Shown piece after piece: positions 8,757 through 18,740 of a stretch of 64,000 nt of DNA. Positions within the stretch are counted from its first letter, which is position 1. The number at the start of each line of letters is the position of its first letter. Origin of the DNA: Brevundimonas fluminis (lineage in GTDB: Bacteria > Pseudomonadota > Alphaproteobacteria > Caulobacterales > Caulobacteraceae); contig NZ_RQWJ01000002.1 in the NCBI RefSeq assembly GCF_003934285.1, positions 62,001 through 126,000 on the forward strand, given 5' to 3'. The position numbers and the translations under genes are program-made. Below the pieces are notes generated by a model. That model saw only the letters and a list, made by a program, of their open reading frames with translations. It did not search any database and was not told the origin of the DNA.

Positions 8757-9625
8757 GCCGCCTTCTTCCTCGTGGCCGCCTTCTTCGCGGCGGTCTTTCC
8801 GGCCGAGGCCTTCTTCGTCGAGGTCCTGGACGAGGCCCGGCCGCCCGAGGCCGATCCCTTCAGGCTCGCCCGCAACGCCGCCATCAGATCGACGACGTTG
8901 GTGTCCTCGGGCTCCGGCGCCTCGACCAGCTTCCTGCCGCCCTTCTGCTTGGACCTGATCAGCGCCTTCAACGCCTCGTCGTAGCGGTCGACGAACTTCG
9001 AGGGATCGAAGTCGCCCTCCTTCTGGCCGATTATCTTCTCGGCGATGGCGACCATGTCCGCGTCCGCCTCGACCGAGGGGATGTCGTCGAAGAAGTCGCC
9101 TGCGTCGCGCACCTCGTCGTGCGGGCGCAGCGACCAGGCCACCAGCCCCTTGTCCCGCACCTCCAGCGCGATCTGCCGCTCGCGGTTCCGCAGCACCAGG
9201 CAGCCGATGGCGATCTTGTCGGCCTCGCGCATCGCCTCGCGGATGACGGCGAAGGCCTCGGCTCCCGGCCCCTTGTCCGGCACCACGTAGAAGGGACTGT
9301 CCCAGTACAGTCGGTCGATCTCGTCGGCGTCGACGAAGCGATCGATGGAGATGGTCCGGGTCGACTCCAGCTTCACCTTCTCGAAGTCGGCGTCGTCCAT
9401 CAGGACGTATTCGTCCTTGGACACTTCATAGCCTTTCACCAGGTCGGACCGCTCCACCGGCCCGGCGTCCGGATCGGTCGGCACCATGCGGATGCGGTTG
9501 TTCGTCTCGGGATTGATCAGGTGGAAGCTGACCCGTTCGGACGAACTGGTGGCGGTGTAGAGGGCGACCGGACAGGTCACCAGCGACAGCTTCAGATGGC
9601 CCTGCCAGGTGGGACGCGCGGCCAT
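8753..9625 (-). CDS. ku: non-homologous end joining protein Ku
   Basis: A 290-aa bacterial Ku. The N-terminus (WQGHLKLSLVTCPVALYTAT) and the YEVSKDEYVLMDDADFEK, IDRLYWDSPFYV and ARPHDEV-type segments (SLRPHDEVRD) span the whole beta-barrel DNA-ring domain. The C-terminal 40 residues form a Lys/Ala/Ser-rich tail (KKASAGKTAAKKAATRKKAA) like the basic extensions that promote DNA threading. Ku dimers hold double-strand ends for ligase LigD. No ligD gene is present in the window. The gene is divergent from the LysE-family gene. Confidence 0.96.
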   Translation of the reverse strand: MAARPTWQGHLKLSLVTCPVALYTATSSSERVSFHLINPETNNRIRMVPTDPDAGPVERSDLVKGYEVSKDEYVLMDDADFEKVKLESTRTISIDRFVDADEIDRLYWDSPFYVVPDKGPGAEAFAVIREAMREADKIAIGCLVLRNRERQIALEVRDKGLVAWSLRPHDEVRDAGDFFDDIPSVEADADMVAIAEKIIGQKEGDFDPSKFVDRYDEALKALIRSKQKGGRKLVEAPEPEDTNVVDLMAALRASLKGSASGGRASSRTSTKKASAGKTAAKKAATRKKAA

Positions 9626-9730
9626 GGGACGACTCCTCGAACGTGACGACGCGAGTCAACGCGGGCGGGCGAGGATTCGTTCGCGGGCGCCGGATTGACG
9701 ACGGGCGCGGAGCGCGCCATCGGGCGGACC

Positions 9731-10360
9731 ATGGACCTGCCCGTCGATCCTCACCGCTATGCGGCCTTCCTGGCGGTCATGGCGGTGATGGCGGTGACGC
9801 CGGGGCCGGCCAACCTGTTCTCGGTCGCCAACGGCATGGCGCGCGGCAAGGCGGCCGTCCTGCCGGGCGTGGTCGGGATGAGCGGGGCGACCCTGGTGTG
9901 GTTCGGGGCCGCGGCGCTGGGGCTGGGGGCGCTCGTCACGGCGTTTCCGCAGGTCTTCCGGCTCGTCGCCTGGGCGGGCGCCCTGTACGTGGCCTGGCTG
10001 GGGGTGAAGTCGCTTCGGTCGGCCCTGAGGGCGGGTGCGGACCGACGGCCCGTCGCTCCGCCGCGGCTCGGCCGCGACCCGTTCACGGACGGCTTTCTGG
10101 TGCAGATCGCCAATCCCAAGGCGGTGCTGTTCTTCACCGCCGTGCTGCCGCCCTTCATGGACGCCGACCGCCCGGCGGCGCCGCAGCTGGCCCTGTTCGC
10201 CGTCGCCACGATCGGCATGGATTTCATCACCATGAGCGCCTACGGCCTGGGTGGAGCGACGCTGGCCGGGGCCATGACCCGCCCTGCGGTGCGGCGCGGT
10301 TTCGATCTTCTGATCGGTGTGCTCCTCTTGACCGCGGCCGTTCTGATCGGCCTGCGCTGA
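9731..10360 (+). CDS. LysE-family amino-acid exporter
   Basis: A 209-aa inner-membrane protein with about six hydrophobic helices. It carries the LysE/RhtB signature AVTPGPANLFSVANGMARG near the N-terminus and NPKAVLFFTAVLPPF in the middle. These carriers export amino acids or homoserine lactone-type compounds by proton exchange. I choose the ATG at 9731 (MDLPVDPHRYAAF); a TTG at 9695 would add 12 residues with no homologous look. The substrate is not predictable. Confidence 0.92.
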   Translation: MDLPVDPHRYAAFLAVMAVMAVTPGPANLFSVANGMARGKAAVLPGVVGMSGATLVWFGAAALGLGALVTAFPQVFRLVAWAGALYVAWLGVKSLRSALRAGADRRPVAPPRLGRDPFTDGFLVQIANPKAVLFFTAVLPPFMDADRPAAPQLALFAVATIGMDFITMSAYGLGGATLAGAMTRPAVRRGFDLLIGVLLLTAAVLIGLR

Positions 10361-10431
10361 GCGCCCGGAACCCCGCCGTTCAGCGTTCGTTCAGCTTGGT
10401 TGGAGGCCAATTGCGGAAGATGGAGAACCCC

Positions 10432-10980
10432 ATGAAACTCAAAGCAAAATCTGTCCGCATGGCGACATTGGCCGGCGCCGCGGCGCTGGCCCTTTCGGCC
10501 TGCGCCACCGCGACCGCCTACGGCCCGGCGGATCCGGACGGCCGTTACGGCTATTCCGAGAGCCGGTTGGAGGCCGACCGCTATCGGGTCACCTTCTCGG
10601 GCAACTCGGTCACCTCGCGCGAGCAGGTGGAGATGTCGCTGCTCCTGCGCGCCGCCGAACTGACGGTTCAGAGCGGTTATGACTGGTTCTCGACCGTGGA
10701 GCGCGCCACCGATCGCGACACGCGGTTCTACACCACCCGCGATCCGTTCTACTACGACCGCTACGGCCCGTACTGGACGCCCTACTGGCGCTTCCGCAGC
10801 CGCGGCTACTGGAGCCCGTTCGCGCATCGCTGGGGTCCGGACTACGACGTCCGCCAGATCGACCGGTATGAGGCCTCCGCGGAGATCGTCATGGGCCGGG
10901 GGCCCAAGCCGGCCGGCGACCCCAACGCCTTCGACGCGCGCGACGTCATCGACAACATCGGGCCGCGCGTCCGGATGTGA
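10432..10980 (+). CDS. CC0125/CC1285-type lipoprotein
   Basis: A 182-aa lipoprotein with lipobox LALSAC at C24. The mature domain begins YGYSESRLEADRYRVTFSGN, which I recognise as the conserved block of a Caulobacterales lipoprotein family, followed by a LLLRAAELT helix. A Tyr/Trp/Arg-rich stretch (about residues 95-125, YYDRYGPYWTPYWRFRSRG) is low-complexity. The ATG at 10432 has GGAGA 5 nt upstream; the in-frame ATG at 10420 contains that same GGAGA and is less likely. It ends just before a strong hairpin terminator. Function unknown; probably envelope. Confidence 0.78.
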   Translation: MKLKAKSVRMATLAGAAALALSACATATAYGPADPDGRYGYSESRLEADRYRVTFSGNSVTSREQVEMSLLLRAAELTVQSGYDWFSTVERATDRDTRFYTTRDPFYYDRYGPYWTPYWRFRSRGYWSPFAHRWGPDYDVRQIDRYEASAEIVMGRGPKPAGDPNAFDARDVIDNIGPRVRM

Positions 10981-10983
10981 CCC

Positions 10984-11015
10984 CGGAAAGCCCCGGCCTC
11001 GGCCGGGGCTTTCCG
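10984..11015 (+). terminator. strong hairpin terminator after the lipoprotein gene
   Basis: A 15-bp perfect stem (10984-10998 pairing with 11001-11015) with a GGCC-TC-GGCC apex lies directly after the stop at 10980. The stem is AAAG/CTTT-flanked on both sides, so it may work in both directions, also ending the convergent gene at 11026. The T-tract is short (TTT within the stem arm). Confidence 0.8.
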
Positions 11016-11025
11016 TCGTACCGCC

Positions 11026-11766
11026 TCAGCCGATGCGCGGCGCGCGCAGTCGGCGCTTGTTGGTGTGCGTCTCCGGCGCGGCGCCCAGATCCTCGGGCAT
11101 CTCGCCCTTGAAGTAGAAGCGCTGCCACGCCTCCTTGGCCGCGGCCGGATCGCCGCCGGCGAGGCGCCGGTTGAAGTCGGTGCGCTGGCGGTTCCAGGCC
11201 TCGAACTGGCCCTGCATCACCGGATTGCTCTCCAGCGCCCGCACCACCGGATCGACCTGCTCCATCTTGCGGTGCTCGATCAGGGTGATGAAGCAGAAAG
11301 GCTCGCCCCGCTCGAAGCGGATCCGTCCCGGCCTCGTGAAAAGCCAGTTCATGGTGAAGGGGAAGGGCAGCCAGTCGGTTTCGATCAGACCCGTCAGGGA
11401 CTGGATGCCGTCCTTGATGTGGTTCGGCGCGCCCATGGCCAGCATGCCCCAGCCCGGCGGGGTCCGGAACAGGTACTGGGGGTGCATGGTCAGCACACCC
11501 TGGGTGAAGTGGGAGGTGACGAAATGCTCAAGCTCCGGCGTCGGCCGGTCGCCGGTGATCTTGATGTCCTCCTGGCGCGGCCCCCCGTTCCACTCGGCGG
11601 TGAAGCCGTAGGGGCACAGGATCTCCCACCCCGTGGTGTTGGCCATGTTCAGCGGCAGGCAACGATAGGGATGGCGCGAGGTGAAGGCGTCCATCCAGGC
11701 GCGCGGCTGACGCCCCGGCACCATGTCCGGCGGGCGGGCGGTCATGGGGAAGCATTCAAGTTCCAA
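11026..11766 (-). CDS. DUF6065-like protein of unknown function
   Basis: A protein of about 246 aa. Recognisable conserved blocks are ARPPDMVPGRQPRAWMDA, YRCLPLNMANTTGWEI, HFTQGVLTMHPQYLFRTPPG and TMNWLFTRPGRIRFERGEPF. These fit a family annotated as DUF6065 in databases, seen near modified-peptide or secondary-metabolite genes but with no known activity. I place the start at a TTG (11766, LELECFPM) because the ELECF residues look like the family N-terminus. The ATG at 11745 is the conservative alternative. It faces away from the deacylase gene. Confidence 0.6.
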   Translation of the reverse strand: MELECFPMTARPPDMVPGRQPRAWMDAFTSRHPYRCLPLNMANTTGWEILCPYGFTAEWNGGPRQEDIKITGDRPTPELEHFVTSHFTQGVLTMHPQYLFRTPPGWGMLAMGAPNHIKDGIQSLTGLIETDWLPFPFTMNWLFTRPGRIRFERGEPFCFITLIEHRKMEQVDPVVRALESNPVMQGQFEAWNRQRTDFNRRLAGGDPAAAKEAWQRFYFKGEMPEDLGAAPETHTNKRRLRAPRIG

Positions 11767-11840
11767 GGCGCGGCTCCGATGGGCTACTGACGCGGACGGG
11801 ACACTCCTAACCGCCCCCGCCCGCCCGCGCCAAGAGCCTG

Positions 11841-12380
11841 ATGACGCCACTCTACGACCGAGACCGCCTGCTGCACTGGATGACGGCCGAAGGCCTCTCC
11901 CCGCTCACCCATGACCACGCGCCGGTCTTCCGCGTCGAGGAAGGGCTGGAGCTCAAGGCCGCCCTGCCCGGCGCCCACACCAAGAACCTGTTTCTGAAGG
12001 ACAAGAAGGGCGCCTTCTGGCTCGTCTCGGCGCGACAGGACACATCGGTGGACCTGAAGCGTCTGCCGCGCGCGATCGGCGCCGACCGACTGTCCTTCGG
12101 CCGGGAGGAGTTGCTTTGGGACCTGATGGGCGTGCGGCCGGGCTCGGTCACGGCGCTGGCGTTGATCAACGACCCGGGCCGGCGCGTGACCTTCGTGCTG
12201 GACCGCGCCCTGTGGCAGGCGGGCACGGTCAATTTTCATCCCCTCACCAACGCCGCGACGACGGCCCTGGGGCAGGCCGACTTCCGCCGGTTCCTGAGGC
12301 TTCTCGGCCGCGACCCCCTGGTCGTCGACTTCGCCGACGAGGAAGCGGGTCCCACCCTTTGCCAAACCTCGCCGGAATGA
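11841..12380 (+). CDS. YbaK/ProX-type aminoacyl-tRNA editing deacylase
   Basis: A 179-aa protein of the YbaK/PrdX fold. It has [33 protein letters not shown] (the conserved KNLFLxDxK motif), [16 protein letters not shown] and [21 protein letters not shown], and ends [13 protein letters not shown]. Members hydrolyse mischarged tRNA, mainly Ala-tRNA(Pro), as free-standing editing factors. All family blocks are present at normal length. It is followed after 43 nt by the thioredoxin-like gene. Confidence 0.9.
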   Translation: MTPLYDRDRLLHWMTAEGLSPLTHDHAPVFRVEEGLELKAALPGAHTKNLFLKDKKGAFWLVSARQDTSVDLKRLPRAIGADRLSFGREELLWDLMGVRPGSVTALALINDPGRRVTFVLDRALWQAGTVNFHPLTNAATTALGQADFRRFLRLLGRDPLVVDFADEEAGPTLCQTSPE

Positions 12381-12423
12381 CCATCTGCGGAGCCGACCGG
12401 CCGTCCCGGAGTTAGAGAGACCG

Positions 12424-13320
12424 ATGACCCTCACCGACGCTTCCCCTCCCGAAGACCTGATCAAGGACGGCACCGACGCCGGCTTCATGGCCGACGTGGT
12501 CGAGGCCTCGAAGAGCCAGCCGGTCATCGTCGACTTCTGGGCCACGTGGTGCGGCCCGTGCCGGCAGCTGACCCCGTCGCTGGAGAAGGCCGTCCGCGCG
12601 GCGAAGGGCGCGGTGAAGCTGGTCAAGATCGACGTCGACAAGAACCCGGCCTACGCGGGCCAGCTTCGGGTGCAGTCGATACCCACCGTCTACGCCTTCA
12701 AGGACGGCAAGCCGATCGACGGGTTCCAGGGGGCGGTCCCCGAGAGCCAGATCAAGGCCTTCATCGAGCGTCTGACCGGCGACGGCGCGGTGTCCGACGT
12801 GGAGAACCTGCTGGCTCTGGGCAATGAATCGCTCGGCCTCGAGGACATCGGCGGCGCCGCCCAGGCCTTCGCCGAGGTGCTGTCGATCGACCCGGGCAAC
12901 GTGAAAGCGGTCGCCGGCATGGCTCGCGTCTATCTGGCCACCGGCGACCATGAGCAGGCGATCCAGACCATCGCCATGGCGCCGAAGGACTCCACCGATC
13001 CCGACGTCCAGAGCGTGCGCGCCCAGCTGGCCCTCGGATCGGCTCCGGCGCGGGACGACGGGGCGACCGCCGGGCTCCGCGACAGGGTGGCCGCCAATCC
13101 CACCGACTGGCAGGCCCGGCACGACCTGGCCCAGGCGCTGGCCGCACAGGGCGACTTCGCGGGCGCCGTCGACGAACTGCTGGAAATCGTCCGCGCCGAC
13201 CGCGAATGGAACGATCAGGCCGCGCGCAAGACCCTGCTGACGGTGTTCGAGGCGGCCGGAGCCGGCTCCGACGTGGCCCGCGACGGACGACGGCGCCTGT
13301 CGTCGATCCTGTTCGCCTGA
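12424..13320 (+). CDS. CnoX/YbbN-like thioredoxin with TPR domain
   Basis: A 298-aa protein with an N-terminal thioredoxin fold (residues 1-120) and a C-terminal TPR-like helical region (130-298). The active-site motif WCGPC (C43, C46) is intact, unlike E. coli CnoX where it is altered, so oxidoreductase activity is likely. The cis-Pro is in QSIPTVYAF. Members act as holdases that pass substrates to GroEL and DnaK under oxidative stress. The next gene, a Lon-N-domain protein, follows after 16 nt, and this pairing is common in alphaproteobacteria. Confidence 0.9.
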   Translation: MTLTDASPPEDLIKDGTDAGFMADVVEASKSQPVIVDFWATWCGPCRQLTPSLEKAVRAAKGAVKLVKIDVDKNPAYAGQLRVQSIPTVYAFKDGKPIDGFQGAVPESQIKAFIERLTGDGAVSDVENLLALGNESLGLEDIGGAAQAFAEVLSIDPGNVKAVAGMARVYLATGDHEQAIQTIAMAPKDSTDPDVQSVRAQLALGSAPARDDGATAGLRDRVAANPTDWQARHDLAQALAAQGDFAGAVDELLEIVRADREWNDQAARKTLLTVFEAAGAGSDVARDGRRRLSSILFA

Positions 13321-13336
13321 GACGGGGACCCGGCGC

Positions 13337-13996
13337 GTGGCCCAGGGATACGTGAAGGCCGCCGACCTGCCTCAGGTCATTCCGGTCTTCCCGCTGGCCG
13401 GGGCCATCCTGCTGCCGCGCGGTCAGCTGCCGCTGAACATCTTCGAGCCGCGCTATCTGAACATGATCGACGACGCCATGGGCGCCGACCGCCTGATCGG
13501 CATGGTCCAGCCTTCGGGCGGCGCGCCCAGTCTTCCCGCCCTGTCGCCGGTGGGTTGCGTCGGCCGCATAACGAGCTTCGCCGAAACGTCGGACGGCCGC
13601 TACCTGATCACCCTGACCGGCGTCAGTCGCTGGCGGCTGACCAGCGAACTCCCGGTTCAGACGCCCTACCGGCAGATCCGCGCCGACTTCACGCCCTACG
13701 AGGCCGACCTGACGCCGGACGACGGAGCGGAGGACGTGGACGACCGCGCCGCCCTGCTGGACTCCCTCCACCGCTGGCTGGAGCGGCGCGGCATGGACGT
13801 GGACTGGGACGCCGCGCGCGACGCCCCGGCGGAGGCCCTGGTCAACAGCCTGGCAATGGCCCTGCCCTTCGAGGTCGCGGAGAAGCAGGCCCTGCTGGAG
13901 GCGCGGACCGTGGCCGACCGGTTGACGGCGCTGACCGCGATCCTCAGCATCGACGCCGCCGACCCCGACGACGACGCCCAGACCACGAGACAGTAG
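13337..13996 (+). CDS. Lon N-terminal (substrate-binding) domain protein
   Basis: A 219-aa protein starting at GTG 13337. It consists only of the LON substrate-binding domain: [29 protein letters not shown], then [27 protein letters not shown]. There is no AAA+ or protease domain, so it is not a Lon protease but a stand-alone PUA-like adaptor. It follows the CnoX-like gene and precedes the Trm112-like gene by 10 nt, so the three probably form one operon. Precise function is unknown. Confidence 0.92.
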   Translation: MAQGYVKAADLPQVIPVFPLAGAILLPRGQLPLNIFEPRYLNMIDDAMGADRLIGMVQPSGGAPSLPALSPVGCVGRITSFAETSDGRYLITLTGVSRWRLTSELPVQTPYRQIRADFTPYEADLTPDDGAEDVDDRAALLDSLHRWLERRGMDVDWDAARDAPAEALVNSLAMALPFEVAEKQALLEARTVADRLTALTAILSIDAADPDDDAQTTRQ

Positions 13997-14006
13997 ACAG
14001 CCAGCC

Positions 14007-14204
14007 ATGAGCGACGCCTTCGTCACCCCGCCTTCCGTCGACCCGCGCTTGCTGGAGGTGCTGGTCTGCCCCGTCACGCGCGGGAGGCTGACCTATGATC
14101 GCGAGGCGCAGGAGCTGATCTCGGCCGGGGCGAAGAAGGCCTATCCCATCCGCGACGGCGTGCCGATCCTGCTGCCGGAGGAGGCGCGGGATCTGACGGA
14201 CTAG
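14007..14204 (+). CDS. Trm112-like (UPF0434) small protein
   Basis: A 65-aa protein with the Trm112 layout [18 protein letters not shown]...[17 protein letters not shown]. Only one Cys of the usual zinc motif is seen (VCPV), as in many bacterial YcaR-type members. The homologues serve as activating partners of methyltransferases in eukaryotes and archaea; the bacterial role is unclear. It is co-directional with the preceding two genes. Confidence 0.9.
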   Translation: MSDAFVTPPSVDPRLLEVLVCPVTRGRLTYDREAQELISAGAKKAYPIRDGVPILLPEEARDLTD

Positions 14205-14220
14205 CGCGCCGGAGCCGGGC

Positions 14221-15480
14221 TCAGGCGACCAGCCGTTCGCCGCGCATCAGCTTCGGCAGGTCGCCGGTCGCGCCGCCGGCCTCATGCATGAAGGCGCGGC
14301 GCAGGGGGGCGATGCGATTGACCGCCGCCATGCCGAGATCCCTCGCCAGACGGACCGGCGGCAGGTCGTTCGAGAACAGGCGCACGAAGCCGTCGAACCC
14401 CGCGGCCAGCACGGCGACGTCGAACCGGCGCCAACGGGCGTAGCGCTCCAGCACCAGCTCCGAGCCGAAGTCCTCGCCCACCGACACGGCCTCGGCCAGC
14501 ACCTCGGCCAACACGGCGGCGCCGCGCAATCCCATGTTGAAGCCCTGGCCCGCCACCGGGTGCACGGCGTGGGCCGCGTCGCCGATCAGGGCGACCCGGG
14601 GGGCGCACAGCCGCTCGGCCAGTTCCATCGACAGCGGATAGACGAAACGCGGTCCCTCGACCGTCGCCCGGCCCAGGAAGGGCCCGAAGCGGCGCATCAG
14701 GTGGGCGTGGAAGGCGTCGTCCGAAGCGGCCTTCAGCGCCTCGGCCCGCCGTGTGGTCTCGGTCCAGACCAGACTGGCGCGGCGGTCGGTCAGGGGCAGG
14801 ATGGCGAAGGGCCCCGCCGGCAGGAAATGCTCGTGCGCCAAATTGCCGTGGTCGCGCTCCATCCTGACCGTGGCCACCACCCCGGACTGACCGTATTTCC
14901 AGCCCAGAACGTCGATCCCGGCCGCCTGCCGCACCGGCGACCCGCGTCCCTCCGCGCCGACGACCAGCGTGGCGGACAGGCTCCGGCCGTCCGCCAGCCG
15001 GACCTCGGCCGATCCCGGCCCGACCGCCACGTCCTGCACCGCGGCCGGCGCGAGGATCGACGCTCCGCTCCGGCCCAGCGCGCCGACGAGGGCGGAGCGA
15101 ATCCAGCGGTTCTCGACCATGTAGCCCAGCGGCTCGCCGCCTGTGCGGTCGGCTATCTCTTCCGCCTCGAACCTAAGGAAGGCCGACGACGCCGGCCGCG
15201 ACGCCGCCCCGGGGCGGCGGCCGTCGGTCACCAGGATGCGGTCCATGCGGCAGGCGCGGGGCCGCAGCTCCTCACCCAGTCCCAGCGCCTCCAGCATGCG
15301 GAAGCTGGAGAAGGACAGGGCGGTCGCCCGGCCGTCGAAGGTCGGCGCGGCCTGGGCGCTCAGGGGCGCGGCGTCGACCACCGCGACTTCCAGCCCCGCC
15401 TGCACCGCCGCGAGGGCGAAGGCCGCCCCGGCCATGCCTCCGCCGGAGACGACGACGTCGAACCTGTCCCGATCGCTCAT
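14221..15480 (-). CDS. UbiH/UbiF/COQ6-family FAD hydroxylase
   Basis: A 419-aa flavin monooxygenase. It has the N-terminal [13 protein letters not shown]ossmann motif, the FAD-ribityl motif [14 protein letters not shown] and MGLRG typical of the ubiquinone-ring hydroxylases. It adds a hydroxyl group to a ring carbon in ubiquinone synthesis using O2 and NADPH. Which position (C1, C5 or C6) cannot be decided from sequence. The ATG at 15480 begins just before the FAD motif; an upstream extension to 15516 is not needed. It is divergent from ftsK. Confidence 0.9.
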   Translation of the reverse strand: MSDRDRFDVVVSGGGMAGAAFALAAVQAGLEVAVVDAAPLSAQAAPTFDGRATALSFSSFRMLEALGLGEELRPRACRMDRILVTDGRRPGAASRPASSAFLRFEAEEIADRTGGEPLGYMVENRWIRSALVGALGRSGASILAPAAVQDVAVGPGSAEVRLADGRSLSATLVVGAEGRGSPVRQAAGIDVLGWKYGQSGVVATVRMERDHGNLAHEHFLPAGPFAILPLTDRRASLVWTETTRRAEALKAASDDAFHAHLMRRFGPFLGRATVEGPRFVYPLSMELAERLCAPRVALIGDAAHAVHPVAGQGFNMGLRGAAVLAEVLAEAVSVGEDFGSELVLERYARWRRFDVAVLAAGFDGFVRLFSNDLPPVRLARDLGMAAVNRIAPLRRAFMHEAGGATGDLPKLMRGERLVA

Positions 15481-15532
15481 GCCCCGCTTGTCGCGCGGCG
15501 GCCGGGCCGCGTCCACAGCCGAATGGTCGCGG

Positions 15533-15547
15533 TAAACAGCCCCTTAA
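15533..15547 (+). promoter_or_regulatory. near-consensus CtrA box upstream of ftsK
   Basis: TAAA-N7-TTAA, one mismatch from the CtrA consensus TTAA-N7-TTAA, lies 56 nt before the ftsK start in the 122-nt gap between the divergent UbiH-family gene and ftsK. AT-rich words are rare in this DNA. Regulation by CtrA is inferred. Confidence 0.35.
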
Positions 15548-15602
15548 CCCTGCGCGGGCGAGGGTGGGGCCCAACGCCCCTGCCCCGGAGGATCGCCGCC
15601 CC

Positions 15603-17978
15603 ATGTCCGCCGCCCACGCCGTCGGTCAGCAAGTCTGGATCGGGGCCCGCATCCTGTGGCGGGCGCCGGCGGCCGTGCGGTTCCGGGGCGTGCTGCAGGC
15701 CCTTCTGGCCGGCCTGCTGGTGTTTGCCCTGGTGTCGTGGAACCGGGACGATCCGAGCCTGAACGTAGCCAGCCGGGGCGAGCCGACCAACTGGCTGGGC
15801 GCCCAGGGGGCCCTGTTCGCCGATCTGTTCATGCAGTCACTGGGACTGGCCGCCCACGCCGCGGCCCTGCTGCTGATCGCCTTCGGCCTGGCGACGGCGC
15901 TGGGCGACGCCGTGCGTCAGCGACTGCGGCCGACGCCTTTGAACGCCGTGCTGGCCCTGACCGGCGTGCTTCTGCTGGCCGCCGCCATGTCGGCCCCCGC
16001 CGCGCCGAAGGCCTGGCCGCTGGCGACCGGTCTGGGCGGGCTCTGGGGCGACGCCGTCGTCGGCCTGCTTGCGGGCGGGCTGAAGGCGCTTGGCGTGCCG
16101 GGGGCGCGCGCGATCATGGGCGTGCTGTGCTTCGGCGGCGCCCTGCTGGCGCTGGGCCGGGCGCTGGGCCTGAAGACGACGGACCTTCGGGACGCCATCG
16201 ACTGGGCCGCCGGGCGTCGACGGCCCGCGCCGCCGCCACTTCCCGTCCGCCAACCGCGTCCGCGGCCCCGCCCGGAGCCCGAGGTGGCCCAGCGCTTGCC
16301 CGACGCCGAGGGGAATGAGGCGTCCCCGCCGTGGGACGAGCCCGCGCCCCGCGCGCCCGAGCCTGCTCTCGTGTCGGAACCCCGCGTCGCGGCGCCGAAG
16401 GCCGCGAAGACGTCGAAGCGCCTCGACGACGATCAGGGCAGCTTCGACTTCGTGCGGCCGGAAGGGGCGTTCGACCTGCCCCCGCTGGGCATGCTGGCAA
16501 AGCCGGCCAAACGCGCCGCCGCCGTCGACGAGGAGGCGCTGAAGCAGAACGCCCGCATGCTGGAGGAGGTGCTGGCCGAATTCGGGGTCAAGGGCGTGAT
16601 CGACCAGATCCGCCCCGGCCCGGTGGTCACCCTGTATGAACTGGCCCCTGCGCCGGGCGTCAAGCACGGTCGGGTAGTGGCCCTGTCGGACGACATCGCC
16701 CGCAGCATGTCGGCCCGCGCCTGCCGCATCTCGGTGGTCCAGGGCCGCAACGCCATCGGCATCGAGCTGCCCAACGCGCGGCGCGAGACGGTCTATCTGC
16801 GGGACCTGCTGGCCTCGACGGAGTTCGACAAGCCGTCGCACCTGCTGCCGCTGGCGCTGGGCGAGACCATCGGCGGAGAGCCGTACGTCGCCGATCTGGC
16901 GCGGATGCCGCACCTGCTGATCGCGGGCACCACCGGCTCGGGCAAGTCGGTCGGGGTCAACGCCATGATCCTGTCGATTCTGTACAGGCATTCGCCCGCC
17001 GACTGCCGCTTCATCATGATCGACCCGAAGATGCTGGAGTTGTCCGTCTACGACGGCATCCCGCACCTGCTGGCCCCCGTCGTCACCGATCCGAAGAAGG
17101 CCGTCGTCGCCCTGAAGTGGACGGTGCGCGAGATGGAGGACCGTTATCGCCGCATGTCCAGACTGGGGGTGCGCAACGTCGCCAGCTACAACGAGCGCGC
17201 CCGCGCGGCGCAGGCGTCCGGCGAGCATTTCGAGCGGACGGTCCAGACCGGCTTCGACGACCAGGGCCGCCCGGTCTACGAGAGCGAGAAGATCCGGCCC
17301 GAGCCCATGCCCTATCTGGTCGTGGTCATGGACGAGATGGCCGACCTGATGCTGGTCGCCGGCAAGGACGTGGAGGGCGCGGTCCAGCGTCTGGCCCAGA
17401 TGGCGCGCGCCGCCGGCATCCATCTGATCATGGCCACCCAGCGCCCGTCAGTGGACGTCATCACCGGCACCATCAAGGCCAACTTCCCGACGCGGATCAG
17501 CTTCCAGGTCACGTCGAAGATCGACAGCCGCACCATCCTGGGCGAGCAGGGCGGCGAGCAGCTGCTGGGCCAGGGCGACATGCTCTACATGGCCGGCGGC
17601 GGCCGCATCACCCGCCTGCACGGGCCGTTCGTCACCGATCAGGAGGTCGAGGCCGTCTGCAAGCATCTGCGCGCCCAGGCCGAGCCGGAGTACCTCGACC
17701 TGGTCACCGACGATCCGGACGGCGACGGCGACGACGACGGTCCGTATGGCGGAGGCGCGGGCGGGAATTCCTCATCCGGCGACGACCTCTACGATCAGGC
17801 CGTGGCCGTGGTCACGCGCGACCGCAAGGTTTCGACCAGCTACGTCCAGCGGCGTCTGCAGATCGGCTACAACCGTGCGGCCACCCTGATCGAGCGCATG
17901 GAGCAGGAAGGCGTCATCACCCCGGCCAATCATGCCGGCAAGCGCGAGGTTCTGGCGGGGCCGCCGCCGGTGATGTGA
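15603..17978 (+). CDS. ftsK: DNA translocase FtsK
   Basis: A 791-aa protein. The N-terminal part has about four transmembrane helices (residues 30-200) that anchor it at the septum. A Pro/Arg-rich linker (200-300) is much shorter than the E. coli linker. The RecA-type motor carries Walker A GTTGSGKS (about 442-449) and Walker [13 protein letters not shown]-terminal gamma winged-helix domain (about 725-790, [29 protein letters not shown]) reads KOPS orientation sites. It pumps DNA and activates XerCD at division. The ATG 15603 is chosen over a GTG at 15564. lolA follows after 132 nt. Confidence 0.97.
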   Translation: MSAAHAVGQQVWIGARILWRAPAAVRFRGVLQALLAGLLVFALVSWNRDDPSLNVASRGEPTNWLGAQGALFADLFMQSLGLAAHAAALLLIAFGLATALGDAVRQRLRPTPLNAVLALTGVLLLAAAMSAPAAPKAWPLATGLGGLWGDAVVGLLAGGLKALGVPGARAIMGVLCFGGALLALGRALGLKTTDLRDAIDWAAGRRRPAPPPLPVRQPRPRPRPEPEVAQRLPDAEGNEASPPWDEPAPRAPEPALVSEPRVAAPKAAKTSKRLDDDQGSFDFVRPEGAFDLPPLGMLAKPAKRAAAVDEEALKQNARMLEEVLAEFGVKGVIDQIRPGPVVTLYELAPAPGVKHGRVVALSDDIARSMSARACRISVVQGRNAIGIELPNARRETVYLRDLLASTEFDKPSHLLPLALGETIGGEPYVADLARMPHLLIAGTTGSGKSVGVNAMILSILYRHSPADCRFIMIDPKMLELSVYDGIPHLLAPVVTDPKKAVVALKWTVREMEDRYRRMSRLGVRNVASYNERARAAQASGEHFERTVQTGFDDQGRPVYESEKIRPEPMPYLVVVMDEMADLMLVAGKDVEGAVQRLAQMARAAGIHLIMATQRPSVDVITGTIKANFPTRISFQVTSKIDSRTILGEQGGEQLLGQGDMLYMAGGGRITRLHGPFVTDQEVEAVCKHLRAQAEPEYLDLVTDDPDGDGDDDGPYGGGAGGNSSSGDDLYDQAVAVVTRDRKVSTSYVQRRLQIGYNRAATLIERMEQEGVITPANHAGKREVLAGPPPVM

Positions 17979-18110
17979 ACCGCCCTCCGGCTTCGGCGTT
18001 CCTGAACGACCCTTCATCCCGCCGCCGGAATATGGTCAGGCTGGCGCCCTCCCCGCGCCAAGGCCGGGCGGCATGAAGACCGAACTCACAATCCCATAAG
18101 GGAGAAGACC

Positions 18111-18740
18111 ATGACCGTTTCCCGTCGCGCCTTCGCGCTCGGAACCCTCGCGGCGCTCGCCGCCGCCCCCGCGTGGGCGCAGGCCGGCCTGTCGGCCGCC
18201 GACCGCGAGGCGCTGGGCCGGGCCCAGACCTATCTGCGCGGGCTGACGTCGGCGCAGGGCGCCTTCACCGAGACGGGGGCCGGCGGCCAGCGCCGCACCG
18301 GTCGCTTCTGGCTGCAGCGTCCGGGCAAGATGCGGTTCGAGTACAGCAATCCGCAGGGCCTGCTGGTCGTGTCGGACGGCTCCAACGTCATGCGCTACGA
18401 CCCGCGCCTGAACACCTTCCAGCAGGTGCCCTTGGGCCAGACCCCGCTGTCGACCTTCCTGTCGCGCAACGTCAGCTTCGACCAGGGCGTGCGCGTCGAC
18501 GACGTCACGATCCGCCCGTCGGGCGCCTTCGCCGTGACCGTCCGGGACGCGCGGCGTCCGAACGAGGGCTACGCCATCCTGGCCTTCGCCGGCTCGCCGA
18601 TGCGGCTGCAGGAATGGACGGTGGTCGACGCCCAGGGCACGCGGACGCGCACCCAGCTGACCAGCCTGTCGCCCGCCTCGGGCCTGTCGGCCAGCCTGTT
18701 CCAGCTGCGCGACCCGACCCGCCGCCCGGGCCGCCGCTGA
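18111..18740 (+). CDS. lolA: outer-membrane lipoprotein carrier LolA
   Basis: A 209-aa periplasmic chaperone. The signal peptide has an SRRAFALGTLAALAAAP twin-Arg-like start and ends near WAQA, so Tat export is possible though LolA is normally Sec-exported. The mature domain shows GAFTETGAGGQRRTGRFWLQRPGKMRFEY and YDPRLNTFQQVPLGQTPLS, the usual half-barrel blocks. It ferries lipoproteins from LolCDE to LolB. A GGGAGAA ribosome-binding site precedes the ATG. The ftsK-lolA-xthA order is common in alphaproteobacteria. Confidence 0.93.
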   Translation: MTVSRRAFALGTLAALAAAPAWAQAGLSAADREALGRAQTYLRGLTSAQGAFTETGAGGQRRTGRFWLQRPGKMRFEYSNPQGLLVVSDGSNVMRYDPRLNTFQQVPLGQTPLSTFLSRNVSFDQGVRVDDVTIRPSGAFAVTVRDARRPNEGYAILAFAGSPMRLQEWTVVDAQGTRTRTQLTSLSPASGLSASLFQLRDPTRRPGRR

